Of a DNA stretch of 64,000 nucleotides, positions 49,701-61,700 are shown in pieces (the stretch's first letter is position 1; the number at the start of each line of letters is the position of its first letter). Origin of the DNA: Odobenus rosmarus divergens (taxonomy: Eukaryota > Chordata > Mammalia > Carnivora > Odobenidae); contig NW_004450286.1 in the NCBI RefSeq assembly GCF_000321225.1, positions 2,288,520-2,352,519 on the forward strand. Reading direction: 5' to 3'. A program made the translations under genes and the position numbers. Under the pieces are notes generated by a model. The model was given only the letters and a program-made list of their open reading frames with translations, was not told the origin of the DNA and ran no database searches.

Positions 49701-52700
49701 AAAATTTTCAAATCCACTTTTTAAAAAATTTTATTTAGGGGCGCCTGGGTGGCTCAGTCGTTAAGCGTCTGCCCTCAGCTCAGGTCATGATCCCAGGGTC
49801 CTGGGATCTAGCCCCGCATCGGGTTCCCTGCTCGGCAGGAAGCCTGCTTCTCCCTCTCCCACTCCCCCTGCTTGTGTTCCCTCTCTCGCTGTGTCTCTCT
49901 CTTGTCAAATAAATAAATAAAATCTTTAAAAAAAATAAATAAAAATAAAAAATTTTATTTAAACTCAATTAATTAACATATAATGTATTATTAGTTTAAG
50001 AGGTAGAGTTCAGTGATTCATCAGTCTTACACAATACCCAGTGCTCATTACATCATGTGCCCTCCCCAATGTGCATTACCCAGTTACCCCATCCCCTAGC
50101 CCCCTGAAATTCATTTTTTTTTTTTAAAGATTTTATTTATTCATTCATGAGAGAGAGAGAGGCAGAGGGAGAAGAAGGCTCCCAAGGAGCAGGGAGCCTG
50201 ATGCGGGACTCGATCCCAGGACCCTGGGATCATGACCTGAGCCGAAGGCAGACGCTTAACCATCTGAGCCANNNNNNNNNNNNNNNNNNNNNNNNNNNNN
50301 NNNNNNNNNNNNNNNNNNNNNNNNNNNNNNNNNNNNNNNNNNNNNNNNNNNNNNNNNNNNNNNNNNNNNNNNNNNNNNNNNNNNNNNNNNNNNNNNNNNN
50401 NNNNNNNNNNNNNNNNNNNNNNNNNNNNNNNNNNNNNNNNNNNNNNNNNNNNNNNNNNNNNNNNNNNNNNNNNNNNNNNNNNNNNNNNNNNNNNNNNNNN
50501 NNNNNNNNNNNNNNNNNNNNNNNNNNNNNNNNNNNNNNNNNNNNNNNNNNNNNNNNNNNNNNNNNNNNNNNNNNNNNNNNNNNNNNNNNNNNNNNNNNNN
50601 NNNNNNNNNNNNNNNNNNNNNNNNNNNNNNNNNNNNNNNNNNNNNNNNNNNNNNNNNNNNNNNNNNNNNNNNNNNNNNNNNNNNNNNNNNNNNNNNNNNN
50701 NNNNNNNNNNNNNNNNNNNNNNNNNNNNNNNNNNNNNNNNNNNNNNNNNNNNNNNNNNNNNNNNNNNNNNNNNNNNGCCTGCTTCTCCCTCTCCCACTCC
50801 CCCTGCTTGTGTTCCCTCTCTCGCTGTGTCTCTGTCAAATAAATAAATAAAATCTTAAAAAAAAAAAGAAAAAAGAAAAGGAAGCATTGTTTTGGTAAAA
50901 CCTGACCTTAAGAAAAAAATTAAAATCTAAAAATAAAAAAGAAAAGAAATTAACCACTAAAGTTCCCCCATTAGTCCCTAAAATCCTGTATCACCTATAA
51001 TGATATGCTACTACTACTTTTTTCCTAAATAGTAAACCAGCAGAGGAGAAACTGCATTGCTCTCAACCATAGAAGCTGGTTAGCATCCAGTAAGAGGGGA
51101 AGTCTCACCCAGTCTTTGCAGCAAGGCAAGTCCTCCCTATGAGATAAAACAATAGCTTCTGCAACACTATTGCTGCTGTGTGTTCTAAAGCAATAACAAG
51201 AAAGGTAAATCAACTACCCTTGATCACTTTCACTATTTAGCAACTGTCATCCGTGTATACTGTATAAAGAGCTAAAGCTATAGTCAGTTAAAATGATACT
51301 GGGGAAGATGTCGACAGCATAGTCTTTGAATCTCCAGTTCCCATATAAAAACAAACGGAGCAATTAGGATAACAAACTTAAAAATCCACAGACATCTATG
51401 ACAAAAGTAAGAGACAAATATTTTCATGATTTCCAAAACATGAGCAGGTAGGGACAAAATCTGTATATATGGGGCAGTGGGGAGATTTGCTGGTCCTAAG
51501 AACAGATAATCCCTAGAAAACACAATGGACCAATTTGAGGATAGCAGCCGAAACTAGGAGTTTTTGTACACTGAAGGGCGATTGTCAGGATCCAGAGGTA
51601 AGGTCTGAAAGAGGCTGGAGCAGCTGGACCCTTTATGAACTTTCAAAATTTACAAACCAATGCTCCCTTGCCAGGACAAAGGCCCACAGTAAGGAGAAAG
51701 GGTTGGACCTAGGATCCAAACTGAGGATGCCAGGGATCACAGAAGCAAAGGAAAAGAAGATCCAGATAAAAATGAGGGAAAAGACAGCCAGAGCTCAGAA
51801 AGTAGGAGATCTTTTTTTTTAAACAGCTTTATTGAGATATAATTTACACACCAAACAATAACAGAAGCAGCCAGAGCTGTGAAGCTTGAAAACTATTCTG
51901 ACCCATGCCTCCCCATTTAAAGTTCATAAAGATTGGGGCGACTGGGTGACTCAGTCGTTAAGCGTCTGCCTTCGGCTCAGGTTCATGATCTCAGGGTCCT
52001 GGGATTGAGCCCCGCATCGGGCTCCCTGCTCAGTGGGGAGCCTGCTTCTCCCTCTCCCCCTGCTTGTGTTCCCTCTCTGTGTCTCTCTCTCTGTCAAATA
52101 AATAAAATCTTAAAAAAAAAAAAATAAAGTTCATAAAGATTAATTTCACCCAAGGGGTGCCTGGCTGGCTGAGTCAGTACAGCACGCGACTCTCGATCTT
52201 AGGGTTGAGTTTGAGCCCCACGTTGGGTATAGAGATTACTTAAAAAAAAAGAAAAATCTTTAAAAAAGATTAATTTCACCTAAAAATGAACAACAGTAAA
52301 GATCACAGTTCCTAGCACCAAAAAACCCCAAATAATCCAATTAAAAAATGGGCAAAAGACATGAACAGACATTTCTCCAAAAACATACAAATAGATGGTC
52401 AACAGACACATGAAAAGATGCTTAATATCACTCACAACCAGGGAAATGTAAATCAAAACTACAATGAAATATCACCCTACACTATCAGAATAACTAAAAT
52501 CAAAAAACACGAGAAACAGCAGGTGTTGGCAAGGATGTAGAGAAAAAGGAACCCTTGTGTACTGTTGGTAGGAATGCAAACTGGTGCAGCCATTGTGGAA
52601 AACAGCATGGAGGTTCCTTGAAAAGCTGAAAATAGAGCTACCCTATCACCTAGCAATTGCAATACTGGGTATTTACCCCAAAGATACAAATGCAGTGATC

Positions 52701-55700
52701 TGAAGGGGCACGTGCACCCCAATGTTTATAGCAGCAATGTCCACAATAGCCAAACTATGGAAAGAGCCTAGATGTCCATCGACAGATGAACGGATAAAGA
52801 AAATGTGGCATAAATATATATGTATATACACAATGGAATGTTATGCAATCATCAAAAAATGAACTCTTGCCATTTGCAACGACGTGGATGGAACTAGAGG
52901 GTATTATGCTAAGCAAAATAAGTCAATCAGAGAAAGACAATTATCATATGATCTTGCTAATATGTGGAATTAGAAGAACAAGGCAGGGAATCATGGGGGA
53001 AGAGAGGAAAAAATAAAATAGTACAAAACCAGAGAGGGAGACAAACCATAAGAGACTCTTAATCTCAAGAAACAAACTGAGGGTTGCTGGAGTGGAGGGG
53101 AGTGGGAAGGATGGGGTGGCTGGGTGATGGACACTGGGGAGGGTATGTGCTATGATGAGTGCTGTGAATTGGCTAAGACTGATGAATCACAGACCTATAC
53201 CCCTGAAACAAATAATACATTATATGTTAATAAAAAATAAATTTAAAAAAAAAAGTTAAAAATAGAGGATACTTAAGCTACCCTAAGATCCAGTAATTGT
53301 ACTACTGGATATTTGCCCCCAAAATACAAAACACTAAATCAAAGGGATACATGCATCCCTATGTTTATTACAGCATTATTTACAACTGCCAAACTATGGA
53401 AGCAGCCCAAGTGCCCACTGACAGATGAATGGATAAAGGAGATATGGTATGCATATACAATGAAATATTATTCAGCCATAAAAAAGAATGAAATCTTACC
53501 ATTTGCAACATGGATGGAGCTGGAGAGTATGATGCTAAGTGAAATGAGTCAGAGAAGGACAAATACCGTATGATTTTACTCATATATGGAATTTAAGAAA
53601 ACAAATGAACAAAGGGAAAAAAAACAAAAAAGGGAGAAAGATAAACCAAGAAACAAACTCTTAACTACAGAGAACAAACAGATAGTTACCAGAAGAGAGG
53701 AGAGTTGGAGGAGGGGTGAAATAGATGATGTGAATTAAAGATGCTCATCATCATGATCACTAAGTAATGCACAGAATAGGTGAATCCTATACTGTACACC
53801 TGGAAATAATATAACACCGTATGTTAATTATACTGGAAATAAAATTAAAAACTTAATTAAAAAGGACCACAGCTGAATCCCACAAAAAGTAATTAGAAGA
53901 GGGAAAAAATAAGCAGAATAATATCTCCACAAATCATGAAAGAGCTCTAGAAAGGCACGCCCAACAAAACAAATGGAAAGTATAGCATTATGTGTCCAAA
54001 TAAGCTAAGAGAAATTTTTAAATAATACATGAAAGAACAAGAAAAATCAAAATGAGAAAAACAAAAAAAGAGGTGAAATGACTCAACCAAGAAGCAGAAA
54101 GATAAACACTCTTCACAAACGAAGACTTTACCGGAAGGAATAGAAGACTGAGCAAACATAAGAGCTAATGCCTTAAAAATAGGAAATCTTGAAAAAGTGA
54201 AATAAAGGGCACCTGGGTGACTCAGTTGGTTAAGCAACTGCCTTCAGCTCAGGTCATGATCCTGGAGTCCCGGGATCGAATCCCACATCTGGCTCCCTGC
54301 GCAGCAGGGAGTCTGCTTCTCCCTCTGACCCTCTTCCCTCTCATACTCTCTCTCATGCTCGCTCTCTCAAATAAATAAATAAAATCTTTAAAAAAAAAAA
54401 AGTGAAATAAAGAGATGAAAAGGATTTGAGATAAAGTGACAAAGAAGAGGAAAAAAAAAGAAACCAACATAGAAAGAGGACCCTAAAGAAAAAAAAAAGG
54501 CAATCAGACAAACCAAACACCAAAAAATTGTAATTCAAGAAAATTTTGCTGAAACATTAAAAAATATAGTTGAAGCTACAGGGTACCCACAAAAAGTGAC
54601 CACGAACAATACAAAACACATTCAAATAAAACTACTGATTAAAAAAAAAAACTACTGATTTAAAGATTTATTCATTTGAGAGAGAGAGAGAGAGTACCTG
54701 AGTGAGTGCGGGGAAGGGCAGAGGGAGAGAATCTTCAGACTCCCCGCTGAGTGCAGAGCCTGATGTGGGGCTCAATCTCACAACCCATAAGATCATAACC
54801 TGAGCCGAAACCAAGAGTCCTGAGCCACCCAGGGGCCCCTGATTTTTAAAGAAAAATTTAGAAAGTCTTTTGCCTGAAGGCAAAATCTTATAAGGAGAAA
54901 AAAACAGACTGGAATCAGACTTTTTACAGAATGCTTTACCCCCCAAACAATGGCAAAATATATTCAAGACACTGAAGGAAAGAAAACATGAACCAAGAAT
55001 TTTAGTATCTAGCCAAATGGTTTTCAGGTATAAATTTACAAACATGCTATTATTAACAGGCAATATTATTTCCATAAGCCCTTCTTCAGGAATCTACTAG
55101 ATAACAAGTCACAAACAACAGAAATGATTGGACAGATACTGACGTAAGAACTGATAGCATTACTATCAACGGATGTTAATATCACAAAAAGAGAAAGAGC
55201 TACACATTATATACTCCTATAACATAGTTTTGCCCTAATTAAACAAACCAACCCGAATTTTCAGAAAATACAGAAGACAGAGGAACATGTTAAATGATGC
55301 CACAAGGAAGCAATACTCTAGATTATGGAAACTTGATTTCTTAAACAACAAAAAAAGCTACAAGAAAAAAAATAGATGAGGGGCGCCTGCGTGGTTCAGT
55401 CGGTTAAGCATCTGCCTTTGGCTCAGGTCATGTTCCCAGGGTCCTGGGATCGAGCCCTGCGTCAGGCTCCCTGCTCAGCGGGGTATCTGCTTCTCCCTCT
55501 CCCTCTGCCTGCCACTCTGCCTACCTGTGCTCTCTCTGTCAAATAAATAAATAAAATCTTTAAAAAAAAAAGTTTAAAAGAAAATAGATGAGAAAGGAAT
55601 CCATACATTAAAGAGACTTAATGAAATCACATAATTTACAAATCTTATTTGCATCCAGATTCAAGACAAAAACTATAAAAGAAAAAGCAATCATGAGGCA

Positions 55701-58700
55701 ATGAACAATCTGAGCACTAGTTGACATTTGAAGATATTAATTACTGTTAATTTTTAAATGTGGTAACAGTATTGAGTTTAAAAAAAAAAAAAAACAATTC
55801 TTGGGGCGCCTGAGTGGCTCAGTCGTTTAGTGTCTGCCTTCGACTCAGGTCCTGATCCCAGGGACCTGAGATCAAGCCTCACATCGGGCTCCCTGCTCGG
55901 GGGGAAACCTGCTTCTCCCTCTCCCACTGCCCCTGCTTGTGTTCCCTCTCTCTCTGTGTCTCTCTGTCAAATAAATAAATAAAATCTTTAAAAAAAACAA
56001 AAACAAGAACAATTCCTTTCTTTTAGAGACACATATCCAAATATTTATGGATGTAATAATATGTTACCTAGGGTTTCCATCAAAATAATTCAGGAGCAGG
56101 AAGTGAGTGGGCATGTGGATGAAATAGGGTAATTGTTGCAGCTGGAGAATGAATACACAGGGGTTCATTACACTGTCAACTTTTGTATATGTTCAAAATT
56201 TTCTACTATAAAAAGTTAAAAAAGACATGTGGACTTAGTATTCTGAGCCATTCATTCAATAAATATTTGTGATTCATTTTATCACACAACTTTAAAATAT
56301 TACTCCCTCTTGCTCATAAAAACTCATTTTGTTTCAACTTTTATATTTTCAAGATCACATTATGCAAAGTCTTAAAAAAGCCTTCTCATGAAAATGGGTA
56401 GACTTCTATCTCAACTTATAAGATCATGACAGGCTGGCTATAACTTCCTTCTGAATTAGACTCAATTCTAAAACTGACAATCTTGGGGTGCCTGGGTGGC
56501 TCAGTCGGTTAAGTGTCTGACTCTTCATTTCGGCTCAGGTCATGATCTCAGGGTTGTGAGATCAAGTCTCCCCTGCTGGGCTCCACGCTGGGCATGGAGC
56601 CTGCTTGGGATTCTCTCTCTCTCCCTCTCCCTCTGTCTTTCTCTCTGTCCCCCCAGCCATGCTCTCTCTCGCTCGCCCTTCTCTTTCTCTCAAAAAAGAC
56701 TATCAAACCTAGTCCACAAAGGACAGTATTTTTGTTCAATGAATCATCCCTATAATCTCAATTAGAGAAAGCATGAGAAAATACTTACCTGTTTTATATG
56801 TGGATTCATGGCCATTTCAGTTACGTTCTTTTTGGTTTCACAGAAAATAATGGCCCTCCCTTCAGACCCACTGTAGACTTGAAGGACGTCTCCAATAACT
56901 GCTGGCCTCTGAGACCAATGGCACTGGATGGCCAAATGCTTGAGGAAAGAAAATACCAAGTATCTATTTCATTAAAATTAGTGAAAAAGACTTATTTTGT
57001 ATATTTTTTTTTCTATTTGTTCAAGAATCAGCCTTTCTGGCATACAGTAAGACAATTCTCCCCAAACCCACTTAAAAACAATATACAAATGGCCATCAAC
57101 AGGTGAAAGGATAAACAAATTGTAGTATATTTATACAATGTGATACTATTCAATAATTAAAAGGAACTAAAAAAAAGAGAAAAGAATCAACTATTGATAC
57201 ATGCAACAATATGGATTAATCTCAAAACATATGCTAGGTAAATGAAGCCTTACAGAAAGAGAATACACATAGAATTCCATTTATATCAAGCTCTAGAATA
57301 GGCAAAGCTAATCTACGGTAGAAAAAATTCAGAACAAGGGGTGCCTGGGTGGCTCAGTCGGTCAAGTGGCCGACTCTTGATCTCAGCTCAGGTCTCAATC
57401 TCAGGGTCGTGAGTTTAAGCCCCATGTTTTTAAGTAGGCTCGATGCCCACTTAAAAAAAAAGAAAAAAAAAAAACAGTAGCTATCTCTGGATGGGCGACT
57501 TGACTGAGTAGGGACATGAGGGAAATTTCTGGGATGATGGTATATTTCTATATTTGGGTAGGGGTTTGGGTGATACACATGTAACAAATTTGTCAAAACT
57601 AAACAAATGTACTTAAAATTCTGGGTTTACTGTATGTAAATCTTATCTTTTAAAAACTGTAAATATTATATGAACCTCAAAAATATACCAACTAAAAGAA
57701 GCCCAACACAAAAAAGTCACATATTATATGATCACATTTATATGAAGTATCCAAAATAGGTAAGTCCCTAGGGACAGAAAGAAGATTGTTGATGCCAGGG
57801 GCTGGGAAAAAGAGAGAATGGGGAGGAACTAACTGCCTCATGGTTATGGGGTTTCCTTTTGGGGTGATGAAGTGTTTTGGAAGTAGAGAGAAGCTGTGGT
57901 TGCACAACAACATGTATGTACAGACACTCAACTGTATATGTTATATACAGTTTATTTAATTATGTGAATTTTGCCTCAAAAAATCTGTAAATATCAAACT
58001 CTAGTTAATAATATACGCGCTAAAGTATTTATGAGGAACCATGCTCATTTCTGCAATATGAAAGGAATAAAAAAGATGGATATAAGGGAAATATAAAGTG
58101 AAATTCATATATAGTGAAATATTAATGGTAGGATCTAGCTGGTGGCTATATATGAGTGGTTACTGTAAAACTCTTTTGACTTGGGGCACCTGGTGGATCA
58201 GTTGGTTAAAAAGTGTCGCCTTCCGCTCAGGTCATGATCCCAGGCTCCTGGGACTGAGTCCCGCATCAGGCTCCCCGCTTTTCCCTCTGCCTGCTGCTCC
58301 CCCTGCTGAGGCTCTTTCTCTCCCTCTCTCTGACAAATAACAAAATAAAATATTTAAAAAATAATAAAATGAAATAAAAGTAAAATGAATTAAAAAAATA
58401 AAATCTTTAAAACAATAATGTTGGGGAGGTGTATGGGGAGATGGGGTAACTGGGTGATGGGCTTTGAAGAGGGCACTTAACGCAATGAGCACTGAGTGTT
58501 ACATGCAACTGATGAATCTCTAAATTCTACCCCTGAAACTAATAATACAGTATATGTTAACTAAACTGATTTTAAGTAAAGAATTTTTAAAACAGTAATA
58601 ATAATAAATAAAACAATGTTGGAGGAAAACTGATGTTGTATATTCTAAATCTGTGCATTTTAACATACATCTCAAAAAAATTGTTTTTAAAATTTAATAC

Positions 58701-61700
58701 ATATTCATTACAGCGCACCTGGAAAACAGAAAAGAACAAAGAAGAAAACAAAGAATCATTTGTACCACCTATGACAAAGTCTTGCTTCTTCCTCATTCTC
58801 AAAAAAACAATCTAAATCTGATCAAGCCTCACAATCCAACCATCAATTCATAGGAAAATGAAGGTGGAGGAACATGTTAAATAATACCACAGGAATGCAA
58901 ATCAGCAAAATTGAGACTTTGGGAAATTCATCATTTGAAAAATGATCATTTCCTCTCAACAAAAAATTAGAAGAAAAAAGAGACAGAGGACCATGTAGAT
59001 TATAAAAGATTTAAGAGAAAAATAAACCAGTGGCAATTTATCTTCTTTTAAGTAGGCGGGGCTTGAAAGTCCTAACCCTGAGATCAAGACCTGAGCTGAA
59101 ATCAAGAGTTGGGTGCTTAAACCGACTGAGCCACCCAAACACCCCAAACCAGTGGCAATTTAAAGATCTTATTTGGGGGTGCCTGGGTCGCTCAGTCGTT
59201 AAGCATCTGCCTTCGGCTCAGGTCATGATCCCAGGGTCCTGGGATCGAGCCCCGCATCGGGCTCCCTGCTCTGCGGGAAGCCTGCTTCTCCCTCTCCCAC
59301 TCCCCCTGCTTGTGTTCCCTCTCTCACTGTGTCTCTCTCACTGTCTCTCTCTCTCTCTGTCAAAATAAATAAATAAAATATTAAAAAAAAAAAAGATCTT
59401 ATTTGGATCCAGACTATTAAAAAAAAAAAAAAGATAACTAGGATAATGTGGATACTAGATATTTAATAATACTAAAGAACCACTGGGTTTTTCCTACTGT
59501 GATAATAACTGTGGTTTTGTTTTGTTTTTTAAAGAATACTTATCCTTTATTTATTTTTTAAAGATTTTATTTATTTGCAAGAGCGAAAGAGAGAGCACAG
59601 AGGGAGAGAGAGAAGCAGAGCAGGGAGCTGAGCAGGGAGCCCAATGTGGGGCTCGATCCCAGGACCCTGGGGATCATGACCTGAGCCGAAGGCAGACACT
59701 TAACTGACTGAGCCACACAGGTGCCCCAAAAGAATACTTATCCTTTAAAAATTATATACAATTACATGAAAATGAAAGAATGACTGGACTGCTTCAAAGG
59801 TAGGAATGAGGGACGCCTGGGTGGCTCAGTCGGTTAAGCAACTGCCTTCGGCTGAGGTCATGAGCCCGGGGTCCAGGGATCAAGCACCACATCAAGCTCC
59901 CTACTCAGCAGGGAGCCTGCTTCTCCCTCTGCCTGCCACTCCCCTGCTTGTGCTCTCTCTCTCTCTGACAAATAAACTCTTAAAAAAAAAAAAAAGAAAG
60001 GTAGGAATGAAGAAGGTATGGGGGTTTAGAAAAGATCATCATTAAAGCCTGGTGATGGGTACATCAGGTCCCTTATAATATTCAATTTCTGCATATGTTC
60101 GAAAACATCCTTAATAAATTTTTTTCACTGATACATTTTACTCTTAGAAAGTTTTCAGCCAGGGGCACCTGAGGGGCTCAGTCAGTTGGGCGTCTGCCTT
60201 CGGCTCAGGTCATGATCCCGGGCCCTGGGATCGAGTCCCGCATCGGGCTCTCTGCTCTGCAGAGAGTCTGCTTCTCCCTCTGCCTGCCACTCTGCCTATC
60301 TGTGCTCTCTCTCTGTCAAATAAATAAATAAAATCTTAAAAAAAAAAAGAAAATTTTCAGCCATTACAAAATACAAAAGAAAGCTTCCTTTCACTATTCT
60401 GTACTATAAGTCCTCTTTTCCAGAAGTGATTATTACCAGTAATCTGATGTTTCTCTTTTCCAACCTATCTTTATACATTTACATAAATATCTAAACAATC
60501 CATTTAGCATTATTTATCTATTTTTTGGAAAATATAGTATAATTCTAGGGGCGCCTGGGTGGCTTAGGCAGTTAAGTGTCTGTCCTTCGGCTCAGGTCAT
60601 GATCCCTAGATATATATATATATAGTATAATTCTATATGTAACCATTTTGTAATTTGGTTTTTGCCACTCAAATTCATTCTCTCTTTTTTTTAAAGATTT
60701 TATTTAGGGCGCCTGGGTGGCTCAGATGGTTAAGCGTCTGCCTTCGGCTCAGGTCATGATCTCAGGGTCCTGGGATCGAGTCCCGCATCGGGCTCCCTGC
60801 TCCTTGGGAGCCTGCTTCTCCCTCTGCCTCTCTCTTTCTGTCTCTCATTAATAAAATAAATAAATAAATAAAAAATCTTAAAGATTTTATTTATTTGACA
60901 GAGAGGGAGAGAGAGCACAAGTAGGGGGAGCAGCACAAGGAGAGGAGGAGAGGTAGAAGTAGTCTCCCCACTGAGCAGGGAGCCCGATGCGGGGCTTGAT
61001 CCCAGGATCCTGGGATCATGACCTGAGCCGAAGGCAGACACTTAACTGAGCCACCCAAGCGCTCCCAAATTCATTCTTTTTAACCATTCCACTGTACTTA
61101 TACGTTATACTATTGCTTAGACTATTTTTATTTATGTATACATACACATATACATACATCTATTAAATGGAAAGTGACGTATACGGTACCTCTCATAAAT
61201 GCAAATATTACCTTAATTCCATTCCATTCTCTTTCCCGTTTTCTTTCCTTTTAAGTAAGTTCTACATCCAACATGGGACTCAAACTCATGACCCTGAGAT
61301 AAAGTCATATTCTCTGACTGAACGAGCCAGGCACCCCCCCCTTAATTTTTTTTTTAAATATACTATTAGTTTTAATTTTCATGGAGTGACAATTATCCTT
61401 TTCCTTTATGGTATCTTCTTCTGACTTTATGTTTAGAAAAGCTTTCCCTTTCCTGAAATCAACTGTTCATCTACACCTGCTTTAAACTTTTTAAAATTCT
61501 TTTGAGGGGGCACCTGGGTGGCGCAGTCAGTCAAGTGTCCGACTCTTGGTTTCGGCTCAGGTCATGATCTTGGGGTCATGGGACCGAGCCCCACACTGGG
61601 CTCCGCACTCAGCACAGTCTACTTGTGACTCTCTCTCCCTCAGCCCCTCCTCCCACCCCATGCGCGTGCGCTCTCTCTCCCTCTCTTAAATAAATCTTTA

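Larger units (their letters stand above)
53880..56225 (+). repeat. HAL1/L1M-like element, fragmented
   Basis: aaccaagaattttagtatct, acggatgttaatatcac, taattttaaatgtggtaac-type text and acttttgtatatgttcaaaa in order, broken by four SINEs. Confidence 0.6.
58820..60125 (+). repeat. HAL1/L1M-like 3' region cut by SINEs
   Basis: ggaggaacatgttaaataat at the left and ctggtgatgggtacatcag plus atatgttcgaaaacatcc at the right, with four SINEs in between. Confidence 0.55.

Noticed and set aside
53313..53573. Possible intact reverse-transcriptase gene
   Set aside because: Only the extreme C-terminus of L1 ORF2 is left; dead copy.
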